Below are positions 1-11,224 of a stretch of DNA of 33,456 bases, piece by piece (within the stretch, counting starts at the first letter, position 1; each line of letters opens with the position of its first letter). The position numbers were made by a program, and so were the translations under genes. A model generated the notes under the pieces. It ran no database searches. It saw only the letters and a list, made by a program, of their open reading frames with translations, and was not told the origin of the DNA. The DNA comes from Gammaproteobacteria bacterium. GTDB lineage: Bacteria > Pseudomonadota > Gammaproteobacteria > QZLD01. The stretch spans positions 1-33,456 of the forward strand of contig QZLE01000084.1 in NCBI GenBank assembly GCA_004796365.1, read 5' to 3'.

Positions 1-140
1 AAAAAAACTTATCGCACAAATCACCACCCAGACCGCCTTTCATCCAAGGCCTATACCTAAGCAGACGCGCATTCTACACCTTACAGCCATAACGTCAAAT
101 GAAATACGTCATATTTTTGTAAAAAAGATGCAAAAACAAC

Positions 141-1340
141 TTAAACTACTGATACTCTTGCAATTCGTTTTTTGCCTACCTGAAACACTGCGGTCTCACC
201 AGCTGCAGTTTTATGCGATTTATCATCTATTCTTTCGCCATCTTTTTTAACTGCACCCTGCTTGATCATGCGCATTGCGTCTGATGTACTTTGCGTAAGA
301 CCTGCTTCTTTCAGCAGATTAGCAATTGCAATTGCCCCATCAATTGCTTTTACTTCCACTTCCTGCAGATCTTCCGGAATCTCATTGTTTTTAAAACGGG
401 ATATAAAATTCTCGCGCACCTTGCCTGCCGCTTCTGCACCGTGAAAACGTTCCACAATCTCTTCACCTAGCAAAAATTTGATATCACGAGGATTGGCTCC
501 ACCTTCGATATCCTTTTTGAATTGCGCGATCTCTTCCATTGGTCTGAAGCTGAGCAGCTCATAATAACGCCACATCAGATCATCTGATATCGACATTACT
601 TTACCAAACATCTCATCCGAAGCTTCGTCAATACCAATATAGTTTGCCAGCGACTTAGACATCTTCTGCACACCATCCAGCCCTTCAAGAATTGGGGTGG
701 TGATAACTATCTGTTGCGACTGCCCTTCCTGGCGCTGCAATTCTCTTCCTACTAGCAGGTTGAATTTTTGATCGGTTCCACCAAGCTCTATATCTGCCTC
801 AAGTGCAACTGAATCATAGCCCTGTATTAAAGGATATAGAAATTCGTGGACGGCAATTGACTGACCACCTTTATAACGCTTTTCAAAATCATCGCGTTCT
901 AGCATTCGAGCAACAGTATATTTGGCGGCAAGCTGAATCATGTCAGCCGCAGACATCTTACCCATCCACTCGGAGTTATAAACTACCGTGGTTTTTTCCG
1001 GGTCAAGAATTTTGAACACCTGCTCTTCATAGGTCTTGGCGTTCTCAAGCACATCTTCTCTTGATAACGGCTTTCGAGTTACACTTTTACCGGTCGGGTC
1101 ACCGATCATTGCAGTAAAGTCTCCAATAAGCAAAATTGCCTCATGCCCCAAATCTTGAAACTGGCGTAATTTATTGATCAATACGGTGTGACCAAGATGG
1201 ATATCCGGCGCCGTCGGATCAAAACCAGCCTTTACTCGAAGCTTTTTTCCAGATTCAAGCTTTTCGATTAGATCTTTCTCGATTAGTACTTCTTCAGTAC
1301 CTCTTTTTATGATTTCCAGGGCCTTTTGAACCGATGTCAT
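141..1340 (-). CDS. tyrS: Tyrosyl-tRNA synthetase
   Basis: 399 aa; HIGH-like [35 protein letters not shown] and KMSKS motifs; C-terminal S4-like region. Confidence 0.97.
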   Translation of the reverse strand: MTSVQKALEIIKRGTEEVLIEKDLIEKLESGKKLRVKAGFDPTAPDIHLGHTVLINKLRQFQDLGHEAILLIGDFTAMIGDPTGKSVTRKPLSREDVLENAKTYEEQVFKILDPEKTTVVYNSEWMGKMSAADMIQLAAKYTVARMLERDDFEKRYKGGQSIAVHEFLYPLIQGYDSVALEADIELGGTDQKFNLLVGRELQRQEGQSQQIVITTPILEGLDGVQKMSKSLANYIGIDEASDEMFGKVMSISDDLMWRYYELLSFRPMEEIAQFKKDIEGGANPRDIKFLLGEEIVERFHGAEAAGKVRENFISRFKNNEIPEDLQEVEVKAIDGAIAIANLLKEAGLTQSTSDAMRMIKQGAVKKDGERIDDKSHKTAAGETAVFQVGKKRIARVSVV

Positions 1341-1594
1341 TTGTTAAAACTCCAAATATTCCTACTGATTAACAGTATTTTGTGCAAATTTTGATTAAGT
1401 TTTTTATAGTTAAGGCGCATAAAATACCTAATTTTTGACTAAACTAGAATAAAAACATGCTTTTAATTTGACCAAATAGCAGTTTACAGTTAATGTTGCG
1501 GATAAATTTGTAACTTTTTTGTCATTTTTCTGAACTGTGTGGTCAAAAATGTGGTCAAAAAATAGGTGCTTGTGTCTTAAGGTCTGAAAAAGCC

Positions 1595-3256
1595 GTGAAA
1601 AATAGTTCAATAAGAAATTTAGATTTCAAATCACGCGCAGGTGATTTTAGCTTTGCCCCCAAAAAACGCTCCCATAAGGCAAAAATTGGTTTTGCTTCGG
1701 TCGCAATCGCATCGATTATTGGCGTTTATTCCACCTTTTTCCAGACATCTGAGGCTGACGCTAAACGTAGTGAGCAAACAGCTGCGACTGCAAGTATTGC
1801 TAAAGCAATTGATATAGATGCTAAAAATCCTTCTTCACTGGCTATCCCACTACCATCTAATCACGAAGAGCGGGCACAAGGAACTAACCAGGACAACGAC
1901 CTAGATAAATCTAGTGAGATAAGTGAGAAAAAAAGCGATCAGATTGAGTTAAGCCTTCCAATAAATGCAAAAGCCCCTTCCGGTTTTAAGATTCCACTTG
2001 AGACTTCAATCAATAAGAATTCCAAACCGAGGACGTTAAATACGAATTCTAAAAAAACTGGCTCTCAAAAACAACCCGCAAACTCTGAAAGAAAAACTGA
2101 AAACAAAAACAAGTTAAACTCAAAAATTGAACCGAAAGCCAAAACCTTATCCCTTGCTGAAGAGGAAACTTATAAAGTTCGCAAAGGGGATACTCTGTCT
2201 TCAATTTTTAAACGTGCCAAAATCAGCGCAAAAGAGCTGATGCTTTTAACCAAGGTTAAGCACGCAAAACATCTGCGCAAAATTTTCCCTGGCGACAAGC
2301 TAGTTATTCAAAAGACTACCGATGGCAAGCTTGGCCACCTGCATAAACGTATTGATATTTCGCAAACACTGGTTATCGACCTTAAAGACGACAAGTTTGT
2401 TTCAGACATTGGTGTCGACAAACTTGATATTCGTTTTAACAGAATAAGCAGTGTTATCGACTCTTCTTTATATCTTTCCGCGAAAAGCGCAGGGCTTGAT
2501 GACAATACCATTATGGATCTTGCTAACATCTTTGGCTGGGACGTGGATTTTGCGCTGGATATACGCAGAGGCGATTCGTTTGCAATTATCTTTGAAGAGA
2601 TCTATCGCAATGGCGAGCTGATCAAAAACGGTAATATCGTTGCTGCTGAGTTTGTTAACCGCGGCAACCGATTTGTCGCCCTACGTTATACCGACCCTAA
2701 AGGCAATACCAGTTACTTTACGCCGGAAGGCAAGAGCATGAAAAAAGCGTTTTTACGTGCTCCTGTAGATTTCCGCCGCATCAGCTCTCACTTTAAGAAA
2801 CAACGCTGGCACCCTGTTCTGGGCAAAAAACGTCCACACCGCGGTGTCGACTACGCTGCATCTATTGGCACCCCAATCAAGGCTTCCGGCGACGGCAAGA
2901 TCATCTTTAGAGGCTGGAAAGGTGGTTATGGACGTACCGTTATCCTGAAACACGGCTCCAAGTATACAACCCTGTACGGTCACATGTCTAAGTACCGTGG
3001 TGGGCTAAAAACCGGTTCCAGAGTTAAACAAGGACAAATCATTGGCTATGTTGGCAAATCCGGCCTGGCTACCGGGCCTCACCTACACTATGAATTCCGT
3101 GTAAACGGTTTACACAGAAACCCGGTAACGGTCAAGCTGCCTGATTCTGCACCTATCGCAAAATCTTATCGTAAGGACTTTAAGTCAAAAACCGCAAATG
3201 TCCTTGCAGAGCTGAACACCTATAGTAAAACCATTCTTGCATTGCGCGATAACTAG
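1595..3256 (+). CDS. Peptidoglycan DD-metalloendopeptidase, LysM + M23 domains
   Basis: N-terminal TM anchor, LysM-like YKVRKGDTLSSIFKRAKIS, M23 motifs HRGVDYA and HLHYEFRVNG; GTG start. Confidence 0.93.
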   Translation: MKNSSIRNLDFKSRAGDFSFAPKKRSHKAKIGFASVAIASIIGVYSTFFQTSEADAKRSEQTAATASIAKAIDIDAKNPSSLAIPLPSNHEERAQGTNQDNDLDKSSEISEKKSDQIELSLPINAKAPSGFKIPLETSINKNSKPRTLNTNSKKTGSQKQPANSERKTENKNKLNSKIEPKAKTLSLAEEETYKVRKGDTLSSIFKRAKISAKELMLLTKVKHAKHLRKIFPGDKLVIQKTTDGKLGHLHKRIDISQTLVIDLKDDKFVSDIGVDKLDIRFNRISSVIDSSLYLSAKSAGLDDNTIMDLANIFGWDVDFALDIRRGDSFAIIFEEIYRNGELIKNGNIVAAEFVNRGNRFVALRYTDPKGNTSYFTPEGKSMKKAFLRAPVDFRRISSHFKKQRWHPVLGKKRPHRGVDYAASIGTPIKASGDGKIIFRGWKGGYGRTVILKHGSKYTTLYGHMSKYRGGLKTGSRVKQGQIIGYVGKSGLATGPHLHYEFRVNGLHRNPVTVKLPDSAPIAKSYRKDFKSKTANVLAELNTYSKTILALRDN

Positions 3257-3340
3257 CCTTTTGCATTTAAACCTTTATTTGCTTTGACCTAATCCCTTAT
3301 TAGGCAAGACTTCCGGTATTGTATTAGCTATACTTTTGTT

Positions 3341-4441
3341 ATGGATACTTACCTTGGAATAATGTCTGGAACCAGCATGGATGCGATTGACGTGGTTGCA
3401 GCATGCTTTGATAATAAGTTACAGATTATTTCCAAATATTCCCACGATATCCCTCCCGGTGTTAAGCAACGCCTGCTGGCAATAACCCCAGAAACATCTA
3501 TCCACGATATTTCTGAGCTAGACTGCATTATGGGCAGGCTATTTGCGGATTCCGCTAATCAGCTTATCAACACCCATGACCATGAGTCTTATCCAATCAA
3601 GGCTATTGGCTGCCATGGGCAAACTGTCTATCACAATCCATACGGAGCTAATACCAATACTATTCAAATTGGTGATCCAAATACTATTGCTGCCAATACA
3701 GGATTTCCCGTTGTTGCCGATTTTAGGCGCAAAGATATGGCTCTAGGCGGGCAAGGGGCCCCTCTGGTTCCGGCCTTTCATTCATTTGCTTTTTCATGTG
3801 CAGAAAAAAACCGGGTTGCAGTAAATATTGGCGGCATTGCAAATGTTTCTTTGCTACCAGCAGCTGGTTTAATCGATAAGGAAGAAATTAAAGGGTATGA
3901 TACCGGTCCCGGAAATACCCTTATGGACCTATGGATAAAAAAGAATCAAGGTTCAGAATATGACACGAATGGGAATTGGGCCAAAGGTGGAAAAGTAATA
4001 CAAGAGTTGTTGAATCAAATGCTCGACGCCCCTTATTTTCAATTAACACCACCGAAGAGTACTGGCAAAGAGTTATTTAATATAGAGTGGCTGGAAAAAT
4101 ACATCTCTGGAAAACAATTTTCTGCTGAAGATATTCAAGCCACCTTAAATATGCTTACTGCAACCACGATTGCCGATTGCATACTCAGAGATATGCCAGA
4201 ATGTGATGAGCTTATCGCCTGTGGTGGCGGTGCTTTTAATACCCACTTGATTGAGAATATTCATGCGCTTTTGCCAGAAATAAAAGTAATATCTTCTGCC
4301 AACCTTGGCATAACCCCAGAACTGGTCGAAGCTACAGCCTTTGCATGGCTTGCAAAGCAACGTATTCTGGGGCTATCAGGAAATCTTCCCAGTGTTACCG
4401 GAGCCAGTGGCGCCACTGTGTTGGGCGCGGTTTATATTTAG
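3341..4441 (+). CDS. anmK: Anhydro-N-acetylmuramic acid kinase
   Basis: 366 aa; GIMSGTSMDAIDVV N-terminus, GCHGQTVYHNP, NIGGIANVS, YDTGPGN motifs; next to the M23 peptidase gene as in Pseudomonas. Confidence 0.96.
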   Translation: MDTYLGIMSGTSMDAIDVVAACFDNKLQIISKYSHDIPPGVKQRLLAITPETSIHDISELDCIMGRLFADSANQLINTHDHESYPIKAIGCHGQTVYHNPYGANTNTIQIGDPNTIAANTGFPVVADFRRKDMALGGQGAPLVPAFHSFAFSCAEKNRVAVNIGGIANVSLLPAAGLIDKEEIKGYDTGPGNTLMDLWIKKNQGSEYDTNGNWAKGGKVIQELLNQMLDAPYFQLTPPKSTGKELFNIEWLEKYISGKQFSAEDIQATLNMLTATTIADCILRDMPECDELIACGGGAFNTHLIENIHALLPEIKVISSANLGITPELVEATAFAWLAKQRILGLSGNLPSVTGASGATVLGAVYI

Positions 4442-4582
4442 TACACCTTTATCATTTTAATTTCAATGAGATAATTCCGGAATTTATACAGGTAAGTACA
4501 AATTAGGTTTGAGTGGGCATAGATGCGAATCAAACCGCCGGAGGAATAATTTTTGAAATTAATTATGCTAATAAAGTATTTA

Positions 4583-5053
4583 TTATTCAGCAGGCAAAAG
4601 ATCTGACACCATCTGGTCCAGATTCTCAGAGCTAGCTCCTGAATTCGTTTCCGCCTTCTTCGATTCCTGCCTTTTGGATTCCTTGACCACATCTTCTTTG
4701 GCCTGTTTCACCATTTTTCCATTAACTTCAGCACCAACAGCCATCTCGATAAGATTGTAGTAAACATTACCATGCACTTTGGCATCGTGTGATAATTCAA
4801 GCCTATTGGTTGCATAGACATTGCCTTCTACCACGCCATTTATTATCACATTTGGCACCCTGATATCACCGGTAACTTCACCGGTTTTGCTCACTGTTAA
4901 AGTTGAAACGTCATCAGCAATGGCATTGATGTGCCCTTCGATCTTGCCATCAAGGTGTAATCCACCTTCAAAGTTGATATCTCCTGTCATACTGGTATGA
5001 CATCCAATCAGTGTGTCCACTTTCGGGGCCTTAATTTTTTTAAACACGTCCAA
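4583..5053 (-). CDS. Bactofilin (polymer-forming cytoskeletal protein)
   Basis: 156 aa; DTLIGCHTSMTGDINFEGGLHLDGKIEGHI...GEVTGDIRVPNVIINGVVEGNVYATNRLEL beta-helical repeats typical of the bactofilin family. Confidence 0.93.
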   Translation of the reverse strand: MDVFKKIKAPKVDTLIGCHTSMTGDINFEGGLHLDGKIEGHINAIADDVSTLTVSKTGEVTGDIRVPNVIINGVVEGNVYATNRLELSHDAKVHGNVYYNLIEMAVGAEVNGKMVKQAKEDVVKESKRQESKKAETNSGASSENLDQMVSDLLPAE

Positions 5054-5074
5054 CTCCTTATGCTATAAGGTTTT

Positions 5075-5770
5075 CTAATTTAAATCCGCCCATGAAAAAT
5101 CCTCATTAACTTCCGCTTTATTCTTCCCTTTTAGATAAGCCCTTACAAACACCTTTGATGGGGTAAAACCCTTGGGAATTTTTATCTTGGTAGCAATATT
5201 CTGGAAGTATTTGAATGAGAATGCAATTTTTTTATTGCCTACTGCAATATCAGCATGAGAATAAGTTGCGGTTTTTCCATTGCGAGCCCCTTCCACCAGA
5301 ATTTCAACACTTCCTACCAGGGTGCTACGACGCTTTTTGGTTTGCACCAGAGTTAAGTTCAAGTCGTAATAATCCTTTTCTTGCTGCGGCTCAATTTTAA
5401 ATGTCTGAATTGATATTAATGCTGATACTTTTTCCGGCGCTACGACCTGCTGATAAAAAGACAACTCTTCCTTAGCTTTTACCAGCTGCCCTGTCAATTC
5501 ACTGTGGGATTTTTTTAGCTCTTCAATCGTCACCTTGTCTATCTTGGATTGACGCCTTAACAGGGCTAGTTCCTGATATATGCTGCGATTTTTATCCTCT
5601 AGTGTCTGCGCCTGCTTTTCAAATCCATGCCGAATTGCATCGCCGCTAAGTACCTGTTCTATACCTTCATTAATACCAAGATCATATGCAATATAAATAA
5701 GCCCTGAAAATACCGCAATACCAAGTGCTACGGCAATCACTGAGCGCTTTGAAATTCCTTTTTTGTGCAT
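5075..5770 (-). CDS. Inner-membrane coiled-coil protein of unknown function, DUF6776-like
   Basis: 231 aa; one N-terminal TM, coiled coil, then beta-rich domain; between bactofilin and argC as in pseudomonads. Confidence 0.7.
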   Translation of the reverse strand: MHKKGISKRSVIAVALGIAVFSGLIYIAYDLGINEGIEQVLSGDAIRHGFEKQAQTLEDKNRSIYQELALLRRQSKIDKVTIEELKKSHSELTGQLVKAKEELSFYQQVVAPEKVSALISIQTFKIEPQQEKDYYDLNLTLVQTKKRRSTLVGSVEILVEGARNGKTATYSHADIAVGNKKIAFSFKYFQNIATKIKIPKGFTPSKVFVRAYLKGKNKAEVNEDFSWADLN

Positions 5771-5796
5771 TTTCCTACTACACCACTTTCCTACTA

Positions 5797-6837
5797 TTAT
5801 ACCATCAGCGGCATAATATCCAGTCCCTGCTCCTCTGGCAATTCAAGCATGATATTCATATTCTGCACCGCCTGCCCTGAGGCACCTTTTACCAAATTAT
5901 CTATTACCGATAGCACAATCAGCTTATTGCTGTGCTCCTGCTTTTGCAATGCAAGACGGCAAAGGTTTGAACCTCTTACGGTTTTGGTATCCGGATGGCT
6001 GCCAAACGGCATTACATCAACGAATGGTTCATCTGCATAGCGATCTTCAAACAATTTCTGCAGATCAGCAACTTCATCAATAAGATCACAATATTGAGTA
6101 ACAAATATACCTCTGGTCATTGGTACCAGATGCGGTACAAAGGTGATATTAACATCACTTTTAGAAGCAATATTTATCTCCTGAGTTATCTCCGCCCAGT
6201 GCCTGTGCCCACTCGCAGCATAAGCCTGAAAGCTTTCACTGGCCTCACCCAAAAGAGTTTTAGTCATTGGGTTTCTACCTGCACCTGACACCCCGGATTT
6301 GGCATCGGTAATTATGTTCTTTGTGTCGATAACCCCAGATTCAACCAGTGGCAACAAACCTAACTGCACTGCCGTAGGATAACATCCTGGGTTAGCCACT
6401 AGATTGGCATTCTTTATCTCTTCTCTTCTTACTTCCGGCAGTCCGTAAACTGATTCTGCAAGATATTCGGGGCAAGCATGCTCCATGGCATACCAATGCT
6501 CCCAGGTATGTTGATCTGTAATACGAAAATCAGCCGCCAAATCGATAACTCTGATCCCGTTTTCCACCAGCTCTGGAACCATCTTCATGGCAATACCGCT
6601 TGGTGTGGCAAAGAAAACCAGCTGGCAATCTCTTAATTGTTCCAGCGTTGGAACAGTGAATTTAAGGTCTGTCTTACCGCGCAAGCTTGGGAAAAAATCG
6701 GTAACTGCGGTTCCATCATTAGCTCTGGAGGTGATAGCCGCAAGCTCTACTCCAGGGTGATTAATAAGAATCCGCAACAATTCAATTCCGGTATAACCAG
6801 TTCCACCAACTATTCCAACCTTTATCTTTTCCATCAA
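5797..6837 (-). CDS. argC: N-acetyl-gamma-glutamyl-phosphate reductase
   Basis: 346 aa; [62 protein letters not shown] motifs. Confidence 0.97.
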   Translation of the reverse strand: MMEKIKVGIVGGTGYTGIELLRILINHPGVELAAITSRANDGTAVTDFFPSLRGKTDLKFTVPTLEQLRDCQLVFFATPSGIAMKMVPELVENGIRVIDLAADFRITDQHTWEHWYAMEHACPEYLAESVYGLPEVRREEIKNANLVANPGCYPTAVQLGLLPLVESGVIDTKNIITDAKSGVSGAGRNPMTKTLLGEASESFQAYAASGHRHWAEITQEINIASKSDVNITFVPHLVPMTRGIFVTQYCDLIDEVADLQKLFEDRYADEPFVDVMPFGSHPDTKTVRGSNLCRLALQKQEHSNKLIVLSVIDNLVKGASGQAVQNMNIMLELPEEQGLDIMPLMV

Positions 6838-6845
6838 TTTACTCT

Positions 6846-8672
6846 TTAAGTTGATTTAATTTCCATACGCAATACAGCCTTGTCGTATGCATCAAGAACA
6901 TGCGTGTCTTTAAGCTTACCTAATAATATACGATTATCACTATCACTTACCACTGGCAATTCAGTAACACCCAACTGATTCATCTTGGTTCTGGCGTCGT
7001 GAATGTTCTCAGATGGGCTTACACTAACCAGTTCATTATCTATGGCAATATCTTCTGCTAACAAAAGAGGCACTACATTTTCTTCATCAAGAATCCGGCG
7101 CACATCACGATAGGAAATATAGCCAACTAGATGGCTATCGTTATCAACAAGATAAAGATATGAAGCCTGCTTAGTTTCAAATGCCTTAATAACTTCGCCG
7201 ATAGGAGCATCAAACATGATAGTGTTCATGGTTTTTGACATAAAGTTTTTCACCTTAAATCCACGCATGATATTTTGCTCAACACCGTCAGCAATATCGA
7301 TCCCGCGACGCAGAAGCTTGGTCGTATACACTGAACCTTTTTTGATGGTTGATGCTACTATTACGCTGATAATACATGCTGTCATAAGTGGCAGAATGAT
7401 CTTGTAGTCTCCACTTAGCTCAAAAATAATCAGGATTGCAGTGATTGGCGCAAAGGTTGTACCGGCTACCATTGCCCCAGTTGCTACCAGAGCATATGCA
7501 CCAGGTGATGCCGTAATTCCTGGAAACATATAGTTGACCATATACCCAAACGCGCCGCCTATCATTGCACCAATGAATAGAGATGGCGCAAATACCCCTC
7601 CAGAGCCCCCACTACCAATGGTAAGAGTTGTTGCCAATATCTTGACCGCTATTAATGCCAATATCATTTCCACATGCATTTGGTTATGAAAAACCTCTGT
7701 TAACGATTCATACCCAACTGCAAAAACCTGTGGCCATTCAAGAATTAGCAGTCCAGTAAGGGCAGCACCAAGCATTGGCTTTATATATTCTGGTAGCTTC
7801 ACCTGTTGCTCAAAAAAATCTTCGCTTTTATAAAGTACAACGACGAATCCAACCGCAAGTAATCCACAGATAATTCCAAGCACTGGATAGATCCCAAGCT
7901 CCCAGTAGCTCACCATTTCATATACTGGAACCGAAAACGCTGGGGAATCACCAAACACCATACGCGATATTGCTGTCGCCAATACCGAGGAAACAACTAT
8001 AGGAGAAAAGCTTGCGACACCAAAATCACCGAGAATCACCTCCATCGCGAAGATAACACCTGCGATCGGTGCATTAAATGTTGCAGCGATACCTGCTGCC
8101 GCTCCGCATCCAACAAGGGTTCTTTGCTGAACCTGGCTGACACGAAACCATTGCCCGATTGTTGAACCGATGCTGGCGCCAATCTGAACTATCGGTCCTT
8201 CCTGCCCGGCTGAACCACCGGAACCAATGGTAATTGCAGAGGCTATAGTCTTGATAAAACCGACTCTGGTCTTGATTACCCCACCACGAAGGGCAACTGA
8301 CTCCATCACCTCGGGAACACCATGTCCTTTGGCTTCACGAGCACCAAAGTAAATCATCACCCCAACAATCAGACCGCCAATAGCCGGCATCATAACGATG
8401 AAATACCATGGAACCTTGTCATAAAACTCCATAATTCCCGGGGCTTCATGACCAATCATATTCCAGGCCCAATCAAGGTTTTCGGTAATACCACCTTCAA
8501 CCGATTGAGGATAGAATATGCTCTGCATTACCTTAATAATCCAACGAAATAAAACAGCTCCAAAACCAGCCAATACGCCAACGGCCATAGCCAATACCAT
8601 AATCGGCAAATGATCACTAAAACCCGGTACTTTTAATTTATAGAACAGATAAGCAAGCCTGCTTGACTTCAT
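6846..8672 (-). CDS. ClC-family chloride channel/transporter with C-terminal CBS domain pair
   Basis: 608 aa; [18 protein letters not shown] and [17 protein letters not shown] selectivity/gating motifs; CBS-like repeats from about residue 460. Confidence 0.94.
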   Translation of the reverse strand: MKSSRLAYLFYKLKVPGFSDHLPIMVLAMAVGVLAGFGAVLFRWIIKVMQSIFYPQSVEGGITENLDWAWNMIGHEAPGIMEFYDKVPWYFIVMMPAIGGLIVGVMIYFGAREAKGHGVPEVMESVALRGGVIKTRVGFIKTIASAITIGSGGSAGQEGPIVQIGASIGSTIGQWFRVSQVQQRTLVGCGAAAGIAATFNAPIAGVIFAMEVILGDFGVASFSPIVVSSVLATAISRMVFGDSPAFSVPVYEMVSYWELGIYPVLGIICGLLAVGFVVVLYKSEDFFEQQVKLPEYIKPMLGAALTGLLILEWPQVFAVGYESLTEVFHNQMHVEMILALIAVKILATTLTIGSGGSGGVFAPSLFIGAMIGGAFGYMVNYMFPGITASPGAYALVATGAMVAGTTFAPITAILIIFELSGDYKIILPLMTACIISVIVASTIKKGSVYTTKLLRRGIDIADGVEQNIMRGFKVKNFMSKTMNTIMFDAPIGEVIKAFETKQASYLYLVDNDSHLVGYISYRDVRRILDEENVVPLLLAEDIAIDNELVSVSPSENIHDARTKMNQLGVTELPVVSDSDNRILLGKLKDTHVLDAYDKAVLRMEIKST

Positions 8673-9041
8673 GTATCAACACCTAGCAAAAAAAAAATAA
8701 AAATGGTCGACAAAATCGGCCTCCAAAGTGAGAGTCCGTTCTTAAGCTATAACATTACATTATGACAAATGAGTTCCGTTCGAAGCTGATGCACTTTTTT
8801 CCAGAAAAAACGCCTGACACAATACCTGAAAAACTATCTGAAAATCTTCAGAAAACACACCAGATGCGATTCTGATTGGATCCAACCAAAACCTTAGACG
8901 GCACCATAATAACAAAAGTGACTTTGCTTTGCAGTAATTAGTTTTACCTAAATTTATTTGTGACGCCTTTTTTTGTTACACTTAGGTTTTTGCTACAATA
9001 CAATTGGAGCACAAAAACACCAACAACAGATGGATAACTTA

Positions 9042-10250
9042 ATGCGCATTCTTCACGTCCTTGACCATTCAATTCCGCTACAAAGCGGCTATACATTCCG
9101 CACCCGCGCGATACTGGATCAACAGCACAAACTTGACTGGGAGACATTTCATATAACCGGGGTGAAACATGGGCAAACTGATACTGATAAAGAGACCGTT
9201 GACGGACTTGAATTTTACAGAACAACACAATCAGATTCTTTTCTTTATAAGCTTCCGGTAGTTCATCAATACGCCACGATTCTGGACTTGGAAAAAAGGC
9301 TATATGAAATTGCACAAAAGATAAAACCCAATATTATTCATGCACACTCTCCATCGCTAAACGGAGTTGCCGCACTCAGAGTTGGCAAAAAACTCAACAT
9401 TCCAGTGGTATATGAGATCAGGGCATTTTGGGAAGACGCGGCAGTTGACCACGGCACCACAACCGAGGGAAGTTTGCGCTATAGAATTACCAGAGCTATT
9501 GAAACCTATGTGGCCAATAAGGCCGGCCACGTAACCTGTATTTGCGATGGACTTAAGCAAGACCTTATCTCTCGCGGCATCAGCGAAAGCAAAATCACCC
9601 TGATACCAAATGCCATCCATCCGGATAAATTTGAGTTTGACCAACCTGCTAACCAGCAATTAAAAGAAGGTCTGAAGCTCAACGACAAAACCATATTGGG
9701 ATTTATCGGTTCTTTTTATGCATATGAAGGGATTGATCTAGTCATTGATGCCCTGGATACTATCAAACAGAAGATCCCCAATATTCATCTGTTACTTGTG
9801 GGCGGTGGCCCTCAAGAAGATAACCTGAAGCGGAAAGTCAAAGACCTTCAGCTTGATGATATTGTTACTTTCACTAGCAGGGTTCCCCACAGCGAGGTGC
9901 AAAAATACTACAATCTTGTCGATATTCTGGTTTATGCACGCCACAAGATGCGTCTGACTGATTTGGTTACCCCCCTAAAACCGCTGGAGGCGATGGCACA
10001 GGGCAAAATTTTTATTGCATCTGATGTTGGTGGCCACAAAGAACTTATTGAAGATGGTGTTAATGGGACCTTATTCAAGGCAGAAGATAAGAATTCTTTA
10101 ATCGCTGCCATCGAAAAGCTAATTAACAATAAAGATAACTGGCAGCAAATTAAAACTAACGGGCGCAAGTTCGTTGAAGAGGTGCGCTGTTGGGAGAATA
10201 GCGTAGCTAACTATGATGGGATTTATTCCAGCCTTGCCAGTGCTGAATGA
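9042..10250 (+). CDS. GT4-family glycosyltransferase, exosortase A system-associated type (TIGR04063-like)
   Basis: MRILHVLDHSIPLQSGYTFRTRAIL N-terminus is characteristic; GT4 motifs and C-terminal PLKPLEAMAQGK. Start chosen at the internal ATG 9042 (9030 also possible; ORF track starts at 8973). Confidence 0.85.
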   Translation: MRILHVLDHSIPLQSGYTFRTRAILDQQHKLDWETFHITGVKHGQTDTDKETVDGLEFYRTTQSDSFLYKLPVVHQYATILDLEKRLYEIAQKIKPNIIHAHSPSLNGVAALRVGKKLNIPVVYEIRAFWEDAAVDHGTTTEGSLRYRITRAIETYVANKAGHVTCICDGLKQDLISRGISESKITLIPNAIHPDKFEFDQPANQQLKEGLKLNDKTILGFIGSFYAYEGIDLVIDALDTIKQKIPNIHLLLVGGGPQEDNLKRKVKDLQLDDIVTFTSRVPHSEVQKYYNLVDILVYARHKMRLTDLVTPLKPLEAMAQGKIFIASDVGGHKELIEDGVNGTLFKAEDKNSLIAAIEKLINNKDNWQQIKTNGRKFVEEVRCWENSVANYDGIYSSLASAE

Positions 10251-10258
10251 GCTTCTAA

Positions 10259-11188
10259 CTATTTCTCTGAAGGCCCACCTGCGGTAAACATTATCGCCAA
10301 CCGGGTTATCAGCGCACCTAATAACATATATCCAACTAATACCTGAATTATTAGCAGTAAATGCCCTGCAGCACTTGTTGCCGTTGCATGCAGATCCCCA
10401 AATCCCAGTGTTGTCATGGTTACAATAGAGAAGTAGATTGCACGCAAAGGGACTATTCTGGCATCAAGCGCTTCACCATTAACGATAAACAAATTATCTA
10501 TAATTCCTGGGTAAGATATTATTCCCGCAACGTAATAGATCAGAGCGAATAAAAATGCGAATAGGAAGAACGATTTGATCAGCCTGGAAGTGGAAAAACC
10601 ATAATCGGACATCATCCAGAACGGCTGCACTATCAAACGTTTCCAGACCTTCTGAAACAGACTCCCTTTACGATACCAGCTGTTCCAGCTTATCTTACGG
10701 ATATTGTATTCCAGTATACTGCGCAGTGCAGGATCAATTCGGGCATTTGCCAGCCCAACACCGGTTAAGTCGGTTTTGTTATCCACCAGACAGTTAAAAA
10801 ATAGGGTCTGGCCATCGACGGCAGCACCACGTGCGCGTATTCCACGCAGGTCAATATCCTCTAATAATGCCCCGGAAAGATTAGATGCTGACAGGTACGC
10901 ACCTTGAATTGATGCACCAATCAGGTTTGCCTTTGTTAAATTTGCACGATACAGACTTGCACCCCGCAAGTAAGTGTTAGTCAGATCAATATTACTTAGG
11001 TCCTGATTGGATAAATTGATACCATCGAGGTAAATTTTGCGATTTTTATTTTCCTGACGCCAGTAATTCCAGGATTCAATGTCGCGGGTTTCAAGTGCCG
11101 CAAACAGCTTTTGCTTATCGGTAAGATTTAGTTGATGATCTTCTTTGGAAATGTATTGCCACCGGTACTGTTTTAATTGTTGTGACAT
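10259..11188 (-). CDS. Pentapeptide-repeat protein fused to a two-TM K+-channel pore domain
   Basis: 309 aa; pentapeptide repeats (NLSNQDLSNIDLTNTYLRGASLYRANLTKANLIGASIQGAYLSASNLSGALLEDIDLRGI), then TM-pore-TM with selectivity-filter-like TMTTLGFGD. Confidence 0.88.
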   Translation of the reverse strand: MSQQLKQYRWQYISKEDHQLNLTDKQKLFAALETRDIESWNYWRQENKNRKIYLDGINLSNQDLSNIDLTNTYLRGASLYRANLTKANLIGASIQGAYLSASNLSGALLEDIDLRGIRARGAAVDGQTLFFNCLVDNKTDLTGVGLANARIDPALRSILEYNIRKISWNSWYRKGSLFQKVWKRLIVQPFWMMSDYGFSTSRLIKSFFLFAFLFALIYYVAGIISYPGIIDNLFIVNGEALDARIVPLRAIYFSIVTMTTLGFGDLHATATSAAGHLLLIIQVLVGYMLLGALITRLAIMFTAGGPSEK

Positions 11189-11224
11189 TTTTGAACCTTT
11201 TATTTTTATTTAAGAACTTAGCAT

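Noticed and set aside
8944-9315. 123-aa minus-strand ORF over the glycosyltransferase 5' region
   Set aside because: Overlaps the clear GT N-terminus antisense; no family features.
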